Made by a program: the position numbers and the translations under genes. The notes below the pieces were generated by a model. That model was not told where the DNA came from. It made no database searches and saw only the letters and a program-made list of their open reading frames with translations. This document shows positions 47,497 to 58,615 of a stretch of 64,000 nt of DNA, piece by piece (within the stretch, counting starts at the first letter, position 1; each line of letters begins with the position of its first letter). Source of the stretch: Monomorium pharaonis (taxonomy: Eukaryota > Arthropoda > Insecta > Hymenoptera > Formicidae); assembly GCF_013373865.1 (NCBI RefSeq), contig NC_050472.1, positions 13,532,413 through 13,596,412 on the forward strand, written 5' to 3'.

Positions 47497-48107
47497 GGGG
47501 ATCCTAAAGTGCACGTCAAACTTGATCGAGGTCGATAATGTAGTCATTCGTGCATATCATTAATAAGATTTCTTTTACATGTTCGTATGTATGTATTTCT
47601 TTTACAGATTCGGAAATCCTTTTTCATAATTAAAGTATATATGTTAATATCATATAAACTGGATTTTATATCAAGAATAAACAAAATGTTTTTCAGACTG
47701 CTCTTTTTCTAACCTATACCTGAATTTGCAGTTATAAAAAGTTCATAAAACTAATCTTTTTTTCTAGACTTTTAATCTTAGTTTAAATTGTACGATATTG
47801 TTCGTATGTTATCCCTAGAAAAATACAGTTTCATTTTGTACATATATATCGTAGATTTTGTATACTAAGCAAATATTGTCATCAAGTGACACCTCTACGT
47901 ACCAAAAATAATCTCGATATATTGACCTATTTATCGTATTAAAAATTTTTTTTTTCGTTTTTTATATTAAATCAATATAAAAAACCGTATTGCCCTAGAT
48001 TTTGGTGCGTACTTTAATTGTGTAAAAGAGTTTTGCGATTCTATAAAGCCAATTAAAAGATTAGTTTAATAAAAGAATGTCGGTAAAACAGACGACTTTA
48101 GGATCCC
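47497..48107. mobile_element. Possible TTAA-type MITE
   Basis: GGGGATCCTAAAGT after TTAA (47493-47496) is inverted at 48095-48107 (actttaggatccc). Only ~20 bp of inverted end. Inside, 47912-47941 (ctcgatatattgacc, tttatcgtatta) closely resembles the last 30 bases of the Penelope arms. Confidence 0.4.
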
Positions 48108-48144
48108 TTTAGTAGAGCTTCGTATGAGGGCAACCCCTCAGTCT

Positions 48145-48220
48145 ATTATTAATATTATTATTGTTGTTGTTATTGTTGTCGTTCATATTATTACTATTGT
48201 TATTATTATTATTATTATAA
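48145..48220. repeat. ATT/GTT trinucleotide microsatellite
   Basis: attattattgttgttgtt and ttattattattattatt runs. Confidence 0.75.
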
Positions 48221-48231
48221 AGGCTGCGTTT

Positions 48232-48312
48232 CGATATCCAGTGCCAGTACTAAAAATCTATAGTGTATGTAACGAAACTATAGATTTTCAGTACTGGCAG
48301 TAAATATCAGAA
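48232..48312. mobile_element. ~80-bp palindromic MITE, three copies in window
   Basis: Arms ccagtgccagtactaaaaatctatag and its complement ctatagattttcagtactggcag around gtgtatgtaacg. A diverged full copy is at 49050-49125, and a right half at 33612-33660, starting at the TA beside the Tc1 element. Confidence 0.7.
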
Positions 48313-50857
48313 TGCCTAAGTTGAGGTTGCATTTCTTTCTAGTAAATAAAAATCCAATCGATTATTGTAATCTCTAAAGACAGAACGTGACTCCATCTTA
48401 TGTGCTTCTCACTCTACACGCCTTGCTTTCCCTTCTACTATAATCACACTTCTACATGTCGATAGTAACAATTGAGCAAAACCTTGTTCCAAAATTAGTT
48501 TTGCAGTCAATTTGTTGTCAAATTTTTAGCAAGTTTTCCACAATTTTTGTCATTAATTTGCTATCGGGTTAGCAAATTTTGTTATGTATTTACCATTGAT
48601 TTGGTGACACTGTTCAATATAAATTTAAATTTGTATAAAGTTTGGTGCTTTTTTGTCAACAAAATTTTGTAGCAAGATTTTAGATGTTTTTGACAAACTT
48701 GACTATCTGACTATTATCATAGGAAGACAAAAGAAAAGAAACATAGGGACAAAATATATTAACATCCTAGTATTCATGCAGCAAAGGAAATCTGTGGAAT
48801 CTCATCAAGATATTCCACAGATATTACAAACTGTCTCAAAGATATTCAATAGAGATTTGAATATATAAAATATTAATAAAATATACTAATCCAGGGTTGT
48901 TATGTTCTAAACATATATGTTTAAAATAAGTGTTTTAAACATTACATTAATTTAAACACAACGCGCTTAATAAAAGTAATGAGTACCGTAAACTGTAAAA
49001 ATTGACCATAGTTAAAAATAAAAAAAATAATTAAATATAAGCTGTGTTTTAAAATTCAGTGCTACTACTAAACATTTATGGTTCACTTTACGTATATTAT
49101 TGATTTTTAGTACTGACAGTGGCCATAATTGTAGAATAAACTATAAACCTCAAGCCAGTATCATAATGTCATATTATGTATTACAAATATGGATCTAACG
49201 TACAACATAATGGTATAATACTAGTTAATACTAAATTTTTACATATAGAAATAAAATTAAATCTTACAATACTTATCTTATATATAAGTATCGGATGTCT
49301 GTATGTCTGTATGTCCGTAAACTACTCTGTCATTTGTGGTCCGATCCTCTTGCAACTGGTCCCAAAATTTTCCAAATTTTTCAGGGATGGCTGCCATGGA
49401 TTCTAATTTTCAATATACAGGGTGTTTAAAAAAAAACCTATTTTTTCCAAAGGTTATGGTTATCATTTCTGTAACACCTTATAATTTTGCGCGAATATTT
49501 TCTGATCAGATTTGTAAAATTTTAAAAATATGTTGTCCTGTTGCAAGTGGATAGGCTTTAAAATGACTATATAGTTCGCCGTCATACAAACATATTTACA
49601 TTCTTACTTTAATGAATAAGACTTGTAAATTAAATTTAAAAAATTTGGAAATAATATTTTTAGAAAATTAATTTTTAAATTTATTGAATTAAACACTGTA
49701 AATTGTGATACTGTTTAAACAAAAATTTGTTTATAGCAAAATTTACGCAAATGATGACTATGTGGTTTATTTAAATTTTTTAAATTTGAGTAATTACGCA
49801 TTTTTAAAATATTAAGTAATTTACCCACACGTGCGAGTCTTTTTGATCCCTTCTTTCAAAATAATATATTCGCATTAAAATAATTTGATTGGACTCTGAA
49901 ATCGCGTGGAGGGAGTCCCACACTACTCGGCAGAACAGAATTCCAACCGGGTATGCGTAAACATATTTCCCCCTGCTCTCGTAAAAAAAGGGAATGTGGA
50001 AAACCGCGCAAAGAGCGGGCAAAAAATCTAGTAATATGTAAAACTTAAATAATGTGTTTAAAACGTTTCTTTTCAAACATGATTCTTTTTAATGCTGTTA
50101 AAAACATCCCTGGAGTATTAAAAACATGTTTTAAACAAAAAAAATAGAGTTTAGTTTAAAAAACATTTTTGATTAACCTTACTAATCTATATCTGTACTT
50201 AAGAAAATATAAATATCACAAGTTTAAATGAAACATATTCTTATATTGCTCCTGAGATATTTATAATTATTGCTACTTACAGTAAAACTTCATAAGTATA
50301 TCACAGATTAATATATTAATATATTATAAAAATATATCAAAGATGATTATAGTAGTTAGTCAAGATGTATCTCTAAAAAAGTTTTGACTATTTGCTTTGA
50401 TGCTTACAGCACTGTAAATACCACTTCATCCTTGTTGGTTATTAAATATTAAACAGAAACAAATGAGATTTACAAGCGCTATAAACACCATAAATAAATG
50501 CGACCTAATTTGCTCTAAATGTGTATATAGATATATAATACATATTATCTAATTAATACAATTGGTATAAAGTAGGTATTGATATTGCATCTAAAATAAT
50601 CAAAAAACAATATTACAAAATAAAGTAAAAGTATATTTTATTAGATATTTTACAACAATAATATAGTTGCAATAATTTTTTAACATGCATACCAATAATA
50701 TTTAAAAAATTAAATTTTATTTTATAACCATTTTTAACTTTATTATGCATCCCTATTATTATACTTCACTGTGAAATTAATGAAATAAACATTTTTTATA
50801 AATAAAATATCTATTTAATAATAACTAAACAAAAAATTATATAAAATCTTATTCATA

Positions 50858-50861
<4 letters not shown>
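48313..50861. other. AT-rich intergenic DNA, no gene seen
   Basis: Contains the second small palindrome (49050-49125), agcaaattt repeats (48480-48600), an acagggtgttta motif near 49419 that resembles the start of a DNA element (similar acagggtgtaac at 55483), and otherwise A/T-rich sequence. ORFs here are short and composition-driven. Confidence 0.45.

Positions 50862-50912
<51 letters not shown>
50862..50912. repeat. (TA)n microsatellite
   Basis: Uninterrupted AT dinucleotides over about 50 bp. Confidence 0.9.
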
Positions 50913-50916
<4 letters not shown>

Positions 50917-51906
50917 ACTTGTCTAAACATTTTTTATTTTCCACAGATACAATGGGAATGCTTTGTATAATTGTGCTGTTTGCTGAAGATAATTATATAT
51001 AGAAGAAAGGCACCAAATTTGAAACAGTTTCCTAAATTGAAACCCCCTTATTTCTTCAAAAGTAAACATTGCACGCACCATATGAATACTGATAATACTG
51101 AAAAACATGATCCACTTGGTTAATTAAAAAAATAAAAACCCATATTTCATACTTTCATGCCTTTGTCTATGTAAGATCTGCTAAAAACAAATATATCAAA
51201 AGCAAGAGTTTTATTTGCACAATTTTCTCTTGCAAATCGCACAATTTAACAATAGTGAGTGTATTATCGATAACATTATCCTTGAGATCAGCGGTACAGT
51301 AATGACAACTGTTACTGTGTTATTACACTATAGCTAGGCTGTGACCGTAATTGTAATCTATATGTATAATAACCTAAATGTTTCAAGACAAGATTTTACA
51401 ATTTACATCAAGAGATAATAAACGAGTAAAAAAAGCATGCCTGTTAAAAATATGCTTCTTAGATGAACTTGAAGGAATAATGTAGTCTATAGAACTACAT
51501 AATTTAGGTAAGATATAAATCAATAAAATATAACATTTACAATACTTTGATCGTATAAGGGTTCCAATTTAACACCCATTTTGTCAGATGCCCTTTTTGA
51601 CATGTGTCACAAAAACATTAATTATTAAAAAACATAAAATAGTATTATAAAAATTACTGTATCATTTGATAGATATTTTCTAATTTAAATTCATGTTTTT
51701 AAAAGTGTTTTTTTTTTAATTTAAAAAACATAATCCAAAAACAAAGTGGTGTTCCAAATTCAAAGCCTTTTTCTCTTATAGTTCATTATATATGGTACAT
51801 AAATATCCTTGATAATAGGCATACATCTATTACAATTTCATAAATCTTATATAAATAAGAGACATCTTAAAGACATAAAAAATATCTACGCATTTTAGAT
51901 GTTTAG
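50913..51906. other. AT-rich, nothing recognised
   Basis: No supported ORF, repeat or RNA. Confidence 0.4.
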
Positions 51907-52262
51907 GGAGTGGTTAAGGTCTTAAAACCTATATTCATAGTAAAGTCTTATTTTAAGATCATTTTAAGTAATGTCTTAAGATATTATCAACCAATCATAG
52001 GTCAGTATGTAAAATCAAATGTTATTTCAAAATTATCTTAAGTAATGTCTTAAGATGCTAATATGACTCTGTGATTGATTGATGACATCTTAAGATAATA
52101 CTTAAAACAATCTTAAATATAAAACTCGACTCTGACTGCAGCCCATAGTCATTTTAGCATCTTAAAACATTGCTTAAGATAATCTTAACATATTTGACTA
52201 TAAATTCTAGCCTAAGGTTGATCAAGTCATAGTCCGTTCTTATATTTAAGACCATCATTAAC
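51907..52262. repeat. Repeat cluster built on cttaagat words
   Basis: Many short inverted units (tcttaagtaatgtcttaagat, gcatcttaaaacat, aatcttaaatataa) between ggttaaggtcttaaa and a complementary tttaagaccatcattaacc. Looks like a diverged palindromic element with internal subrepeats. Confidence 0.5.
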
Positions 52263-52910
52263 CAAATACAAAATATTTACATCTTAAAATATTACTTAAC
52301 AGTTTTCATAAGACTCAAAAATTATGAATATACTAAGATGTACATTTGCTTTAACCAAGATATTTCTTAAATATCTTAGGCAAGAATATTTTCATATTCT
52401 TTTCATTATAAGATATACTAAAATTTCAAGAACATTGAGACATATTTTGTTTATTCACGATTTCAGCACATTCCCCACACCTATATTGCTATTTGGGTAC
52501 GTATATTTCATTATCATAAACCAAATCACAAAATAAATTTTTGTCAAAAATTTACATTGGCTTCTTTATCTTATCTTCAGAATAAAAATATTATTTGTTT
52601 ATTCGTTAATTCAAACAACCTCGATTCTCATATTTCAAAATTGTAAGACTCTTACCCGCGTGGAAGTATTGTTGCTCAAGGGCATTACATAATCAAACAG
52701 AATAAACCGCGATGTCGTATCAAAAATATTATTTAGCGTTTCACATCTTTGTGGTATATTAATAGTCAAGTACAATATATTTAATAGTTGTCGGCTTAAA
52801 AATTCAATACACGGTATCAAATTATTTCTCACATGAAGTTTGTTTTTTATTCCTGCACTGAACTGGTGTTAGGGCTATCATGCAAAGGGTGACTTCACAT
52901 GCGGCGTAAT
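52263..52910. other. AT-rich, nothing recognised
   Basis: No supported feature. Confidence 0.4.
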
Positions 52911-53053
52911 GGTATATCCACATAAACTTGCATAAGGGCATAAGGATATGCATAAGGAATTTGATTGGTCTATTTTCTTATGTAAGTGCTTGGAGACCAA
53001 TCAATTTCTTTATGTATATGCTATTGCGCTTATGCAAGTTATGTGGATATACC
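52911..53053. mobile_element. 143-bp palindromic MITE
   Basis: ggtatatccacataaacttgc and its complement at the other end; inner arms gattggtct / agaccaatc. Non-coding. Confidence 0.8.
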
Positions 53054-53083
53054 ACAAAGGCCCTCACACAGCTCGTTTCCACC

Positions 53084-53435
53084 CTTTGAGTATATATACA
53101 TGGAGGAGGAATGCCAGCATTGAAAGTGTGTCCAAGATCTGTGCGAGAGAGAAAGGTATATCATGATACTTGCTCTCTCTGCGCATGCGTCAAATGCTAT
53201 ATGTATACAATGGCTGGCATTGTATGTTCACACACACATACAATTCGTAAATAAGTACAAAAGTGCACAAAAAGTGCACAAGAAGTGTTGAAACTGCGGT
53301 GCAGATAATGATATTAACGCATGCGCAGAGAAAGCGAGTATCATGATATACCTTTCTCTCTCGCACAGATCTTGGACACACTTTCGGTCTACATGAAACC
53401 ATAGCAATTCCTCCTCCATGTATATATACTCAAAG
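53084..53435. mobile_element. 352-bp palindromic element, exact 8-bp TSD
   Basis: Ends CTTTGAGTATATATACATGG and its complement. Arms include gtgtccaagatctgtgcgag, gtatatcatgatac and ctgcgcatgcgt. Target duplication TTTCCACC at 53076-53083 and 53436-53443 is exact, which fits a hAT or other 8-bp-duplicating superfamily. Confidence 0.88.
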
Positions 53436-53475
53436 TTTCCACCACAAAAAAGACTTAAGGCCATCACACAATGCC

Positions 53476-53573
53476 AGGCAACAGGCAATAGGAATAGGAA
53501 ATAAAGAAAGAGAGAAGAAGATCCTTTCTCTCTTTCTCTCTTTCATTATTTCTGTTTCTATTGCCTGTTGCCT
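53476..53573. mobile_element. ~98-bp hairpin MITE
   Basis: aggcaacaggcaatagg and cctattgcctgttgcc type arms; inner arms are gaaagagaga / tctctctttc. Confidence 0.75.
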
Positions 53574-53591
53574 TAAGGCACTATAAGGCCG

Positions 53592-53720
53592 GATCTACAA
53601 TAGGTGTAGTAAGCCTTATGCCATAAGAAATTGACCAATTATAATCGAATATGAGAAGAATAATCGAATATAATTGGTTAATTCCTTATGGCATACGGCT
53701 TATTATACTATTGTAGATCT
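53592..53720. mobile_element. ~130-bp hairpin MITE
   Basis: gatctacaatag...ctattgtagatc ends; inner arms ccttatgccataag / ccttatggcat and ccaattataatcgaata. Confidence 0.75.
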
Positions 53721-54004
53721 GGGGGTCAATTCTGTATTCCTAGGCTACATTCCAAAACGTCCTTTCCGAGGAAAATTTTACTCGATGTAATATAGGATAC
53801 GTAACATGTACTATATATTTCGAGTAAAATTTTCCTCGGACAGGACGTTTTGAAATGTAGCCCTAAAGAAGTGAAAATGTGAAAAGTCAGTAACAGTGAT
53901 TGGTATATATTGTTAATTCTAAAAGTATATACCAATCAATGCAGACAATGCTCCTTACTTTTCATATTTTCACTTTCTTCAGAAATATAGAATCGACCTC
54001 CTGG
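53721..54004. mobile_element. Palindromic element hosting another MITE
   Basis: gggtcaattctgtatt at left pairs with aatatagaatcgacc at right; inner arms gaagtgaaaatgtgaaaag and gattggtatata. The left arm is split by the MITE at 53743-53863. Confidence 0.7.
53743..53863. mobile_element. GGCTACATT MITE, copy 1
   Basis: GGCTACATTCCAAAACGTCC and its complement, inner gaggaaaattttactcga arms, TA on both sides. A second copy at 59142-59260 is nearly the same with a shuffled centre. Confidence 0.82.
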
Positions 54005-54049
54005 GCTAAAAGTGAGTATTCTCACGTCCGCCATTTTTCTTCAAACTAG

Positions 54050-54790
54050 TCAAGTATATAACTAAGGCACTATGTAACCGAAGAGTAATTGAAAAGTAAC
54101 TACGACTATTGGTGAATACCCAGATAGCCAAGCGAGATTAATAGTTTGTTCGTGTCGCCATGCTCCGACATGCTCCTACTCACTCCAACGCATTCTAATA
54201 GGTTGGCGTCATCGGAATCAACGTATTGGAGTGCGTTGGGGTAAACAGGAGCATGTTGGGGTATGTGACGCGAACAGACCCTTAGTATATCGGGCAAATT
54301 AATGCACTGCATGTATGTTGTGAACTTGCCCACAATTTGCTGTCATTGTAATTTAACATGGAACGAAGTTAACATCAGGAGAGCAAATAACCTTCATGAA
54401 TTTATAAAATTATAAGTGCATGCATTGAGGAATAATAAACTTGTCACATTGACAGCAATTGTGCATGCATGTTGACAACTTGCCGTCAGTTTGTTGAATT
54501 CTAATGTAGAATTTTATATGATGTCAGAACAACAAACAGTTTGCGGAAACACCTTGGCTTTAATTTAATAAAATTAATAGCGAATAAGTGACAGCAAAAT
54601 AACAACACGTTGCCTTTATTTGGTTATCTGGGTAGTTTCAAATAGTAACTAATCGTAACTACGTAACTGAACAACAATTGAATAGTAACTACGACTATTG
54701 GCGTAGTTCCAAATAATAACTATTTACAACTACCTAACTAAATAGTAATTGAAAGAGTAACTACATGAATAGTAACTATTTGTGAGTAAT
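54050..54790. repeat. Degenerate GTAACTA repeats interrupted by an element
   Basis: Words such as agtaactacgactattgg, ttccaaatagtaac and taattgaaagagtaac recur before and after the insert. A similar composition appears at 56440-56550. Confidence 0.6.
54119..54632. mobile_element. 514-bp CCCAGATA element, TA TSD
   Basis: Ends CCCAGATAGCCAA and TTGGTTATCTGGG, each flanked by TA, inserted in the GTAACTA repeats. Non-coding. CCCAG ends recur in the elements at 59030, 62096 and, less clearly, 42714 and 56552. Confidence 0.68.
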
Positions 54791-55144
54791 ATTACTAATG
54801 ATTTGATAATAATTGTAAATCCGAACACATGATATTTTTCTATATTTGGTTTCAAAATATTTCAAACACACGACACACACGACACATGTCACACACACAC
54901 GCGCGCATATATACTCTGTAAATTATAAGATTTACTTATTCATGGTAGAATTAATAAATATTGGATTACGATTTATGTATTTTTACAATTATAAAAATTT
55001 TAATTATAAAAATTGTACATTTTGCAAAACGTATATATACACATATTACACATATCTATTATGATAAATTTGTTTGGTGTGTCTGTTTGTTCGCTGTGTA
55101 ACTCGAAAGTGGCACAATAACATTTACAAATTATTTTTACATCA
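54791..55144. other. AT-rich with a short (CA)n run
   Basis: cacacgacacacacgacac near 54870-54905. No gene seen. Confidence 0.5.
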
Positions 55145-55306
55145 CCACCCAGCAAACACAAAGTTACATATAACGTGCCTGTTAGTTGTAATTTCCCACT
55201 CAATAATATAATTGTAATATAACACGTGTGTTATATTACAATTATATTATTGAGTGGGAAATTACAATTAATAGGCACGTTACATGTAACTTGGTGTTTG
55301 GTGGGC
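55145..55306. mobile_element. ~160-bp near-perfect hairpin MITE
   Basis: caaacacaaagttacat and atgtaacttggtgtttg outer arms; gtaatttcccactcaat and its complement inside; turns at acacgtgt near 55234. Confidence 0.85.
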
Positions 55307-55638
55307 ATCTTTACTATGAGCTAACCTCGAGTTGTATTAAATTTGAACCCACTAAGACTGTGCCATCTCTTAAGATGGCTTCGCTTTCTTGTTTATAATA
55401 TATACATATTCTATTTACATATTCTAATATAATATATTAATGTATAATATATTATATATTATATTATTATTATTATTTAATATACAGGGTGTAACAAAAA
55501 TACCTAAAACAAAATACACGATATTCTTTATATAAAAGTGAGTAAAAAATGTTTTGTGAGTAAAAAATGAGCTATTAAAAAAACTACAAAATTTTAAGTA
55601 GTAAATTCGAATATTACTATTCATTACTATTGACATAC

Positions 55639-56437
55639 CTCTTACGAAAAAAACACTTTAATTTTGAGAGTTTACACTCAAAATTGAGTGTTAATACTCG
55701 ATTTTGGGAGTTTACTCTCAAATTTAGGTGTATACGCTCAAATCTTGAGTATTTACACTAAAGATTGAGTGTTTATACTCGAACATTGACTGTGCCCCAA
55801 TATATATAAAATACACCCAATGATTGAGTGTTCATACTAAAGTTTGGATTTAAATACTGAATATTTAAAAGTATACTCTCAACATTTGGATATAACACAC
55901 AATAAATGAGTGTATACTTCCAACATAAAGTGTGAACACTGAAACGTTGGAGATGTACACTCAACATCTATCGGTTGAAGGTATACACTTAATATTGAGT
56001 GTGTACTCTCAAACATTGGATTAGAAAATATTAAATAAAAACAAAAGCAAAAAAAGTTCAACGTTCAATCGAGATTAAAATTATTAATCTGCATTGGTAG
56101 AAATGGACATAAAACGAATATTTAAAATAAACATTCAATTAGAGTGTTCAGCTGGTTTTGAGTATTAATTTGAGTATTACTTTCAACTTGGATGTTTGCC
56201 ATCTAATTGAGTGTTAATTTCAGTGTTATTCTTAAATTTAGGATTAACATTGAAATTAACACTCAATTAGATGGTGAACATTCAAGTTGAGAGTAATAAC
56301 ACTCTAATTAAAAATAAATTAAAGAGCGAACACTCAAGTTGAGTGTTTACACTAAATTGAGTGTTTACCCCTTGTCCCAAATTACACTCAACTTGAGTAT
56401 TTTTTTAAGTGTTATTTTTAGTGTTTTTTCCGTAAGG
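55639..56437. mobile_element. Foldback-like element of ~22-bp self-complementary repeats
   Basis: Ends ttacgaaaaaaacact and agtgttttttccgtaa are inverted. The interior (55660-56020 and 56125-56425) is a run of degenerate units, each an actcaa...ttgagt mini-palindrome spaced about 20-24 bp (gttatactcgaacattgag style). No coding content. This architecture resembles foldback elements, but sequence and unit differ from the GGACAC family. Confidence 0.55.
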
Positions 56438-56551
56438 GACGTCTATAGTTACTATTCACTTTAATGGTAAACTATTGACGATTTCAATAGTAATAAATAG
56501 TAAACACCTACAGTTACTATATACACCAATAGTAAACTATCCCAGACAGCA

Positions 56552-56700
56552 CAGGATATCCTACGGATATCCGTTTTATGTCCATTTCTTGTCCTGATGT
56601 CCACGGACCTTATGAGGATATCCATAAAATATACATTTGTGGACATTGAAGGGATAGCCTAAAATGCACCACTTTGTATGTCCATATGCTATCCTTATTT
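56552..56700. repeat. CCCAGACAGCAC end with ggatatcc subrepeats
   Basis: cccagacagcacaggatatcc followed by ggatatccgttttatgtcc and inverted versions; probably one end of a DNA element. Confidence 0.4.
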
Positions 56701-56869
56701 GTACTTGCTCCGCCAACACCATCTGCATGCACAAGTGAACTAAAAAGCAATATGGCCGCTTAAAATCAATATAGCCGTAGCAGTGGTTAGGTTAGGTTAG
56801 GTTTTCGTTGGTTATCGGCATGTTTTACACAGTCAGGTAAGAATCCTAAAAATTTTCAGAAATTATTAG

Positions 56870-57905
56870 TTACGAGAGCAGCAACGAATCTTATTGTGTG
56901 CCGTTAGCTTTACCTCTGCCTGATTGATCAATTTGCTAATACAGTGCTTGAGTTGCCCTTTTCGAGCCGATTCCCAAACGCGCCGCCTCCTATGTCCCCA
57001 CTACCGCGCGCGGCCTTGACGGCCGAGCCGCCGACGCTTTGTCTCAGGAGCAGCTCTGTATAAGAAATAGTGCCCTACACCACAAAATTCATTAAAATTA
57101 TTCTAAGTAAATAATTTTTGTTTTTACAAACAAAAAAGTACCAATATTTTTATTACTAATTTATATTGTGTAGTATAATAATATGTAAAAACATAATAAT
57201 TAGAATTTTGACAATAGTTTTCAATATCACTTGTGAGGTACTATTGTTGATGCGTTTTTTTTAAGTGATTTTCTCAGTAGGCCTAATCCACTAAAAGATG
57301 AAATATAATATATAGCTTGGCACAAAAACAAAATTTTATATATTGTAAGACTTACAATATAGTCATTAGAATAATTTTAATGAATTTTATGGTGTAGGGC
57401 ACTATTTCTTATACAGAGCTGCTCCTGAGACAAAGCGTCGGCGGCTCGGCCGTCAAGGCCGCGCGCGGTAGTGGGAACATAGGAGGCGGCGCGTTCGGGA
57501 ATCGGCTCGAAAAGGGCAACTAGACTCAAGCACTGTGCTAATATATTCCACTACAAATTTTTTTTTAACGAGAATGATGATGTTCAGCCGACGCTCGCTT
57601 GCTTGTAGGCTCTGACCTACGTACATAAACAGAACGGTTACGTGTACATGGTATAGCAGCGACGAATTCTAGACGTATAATTACAGATGGTAATAGACGA
57701 CGGCGACGTGTACGCGGATTACGACGACGGTCTCGATAAAGAACAGCAACGAGATTAGAAATTGCAGCAACGGGAACAATCAGAGCCTACAAGCAAGCGA
57801 GCGTCGGCCGAGCACCATCATTTTCGTTAAAGGCGAGTTTGTGATGGAATATATTGGCGAATTGATCAACCAGGTAGAGGCAAAGCCAATGGCACACAAT
57901 AAGAT
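56870..57905. repeat. Inverted pair of a SET-domain-like exon fragment
   Basis: 57784-57905 (plus) translates IIFVKGEFVMEYIGELINQ, then EAKPMAHNK, resembling the GEFV-EYIGE core of SET methyltransferases. The same sequence, inverted, lies on the minus strand at 57615-57536 and 56941-56870, split by the hAT MITE below (EYI|SKLINQ). About 165 bp of unrelated DNA separates the arms. With only about 35 residues, the SET assignment is tentative; the inverted duplication itself is clear. Confidence 0.5.
56942..57535. mobile_element. hAT MITE with ~185-bp TIRs and exact 8-bp TSD
   Basis: Ends CAGTGCTTGAGTTGCCC and, reversed, CAGTGCTTGAGTCTAGTTGC. Arms include gccgattccc/gggaatcggc, gcgcgcggccttgacggcc and gtgccctacacca. 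The target duplication TGCTAATA at 56934-56941 and 57536-57543 is exact. GC-rich arms, AT-rich centre, no ORF. Confidence 0.92.
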
Positions 57906-57932
57906 TTTATACAGTCTACTCTGTAGCCTATG

Positions 57933-57934
<2 letters not shown>

Positions 57935-57990
<56 letters not shown>
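57935..57990. repeat. (TG)n microsatellite
   Basis: Uninterrupted GT/TG run. Confidence 0.9.
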
Positions 57991-57992
<2 letters not shown>

Positions 57993-58114
57993 CATAAAAT
58001 TTTATTTCTGTTATAGTTGACGAGTCACAATCATTTGTTGCCTAGACGAGATCACTCGCATGCTGCAGTCATTGTCTGCAATATAAAGAATATTTGTTCC
58101 ACGGTAGTCGTTAA

Positions 58115-58431
58115 GAGTGGCACCCGTTTGGCCACGTCAATATTGGCCACGGTCCCGATTGGCCACGTCAATATTGGCCACGTCAATATTGGCCACGTCA
58201 TTATTGACCACGATCCCGATTGACCACGGGGTGGATTGGCCACGTCATTATTGGCCACGCGTCATTATTGACCACGTCAATATTGGCCACGTCAATATTG
58301 GCCACGCGTGATATTGCCCACGTCAATATATAATGGCCACGTCAATATTGGCCACGCGTCATTATTGCCCACGTTATTATTGCCCACGCGTCATTATTGC
58401 CCACGTCATTATTGCCCACGCGTCATTATCC
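58115..58431. mobile_element. Foldback-like element 3a (half): GGCCACGTCAATATT array
   Basis: Starts GAGTGG-N7-TTGGCCAC (58115-58135), then a ~15-bp unit GGCCACGTCAATATT and variants (GGCCACGCGTCATTATT, GCCCACGTCATTATT) to 58431. The eight-base GGCCACGT part is more conserved than the rest. Only one arm is present. Long open frames here arise from the period and are not genes. Confidence 0.75.
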
Positions 58432-58592
58432 GAAATCACATGGTGCGGAATAGAATGTGCGTTATAGAAGCAGCCAATCAGAGCTTTGCCACATCAAAAT
58501 GCGTTGATGCGGCAAAGCTCTGATTGGCTGCTTTTATGACGCACGTTCTATTCCGCAGCTCTACTCCGCACCATGTGATTTCAGCTTTAGGG
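58432..58592. mobile_element. ~160-bp hairpin MITE between the two arrays
   Basis: gaaatcacatggtgcgga at left pairs with tccgcaccatgtgatttc at right; inner arms agcagccaatcagagcttt and its complement; turns at gcgttgatgcg near 58508. Confidence 0.8.
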
Positions 58593-58615
58593 CCGTCACA
58601 CAAAATGACATAACC

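Noticed and set aside
49336..49554. Coding reading of KKNLFFPKVMVIISVTPYNFARIF
   Set aside because: Short, AT-driven and adjacent to a repeat terminus motif; no support from composition or homology.
56783..56803. Interstitial telomere-like (TTAGG)3
   Set aside because: Only three units of ggttaggttaggtt, common by chance and in insect non-coding DNA; no telomeric context.
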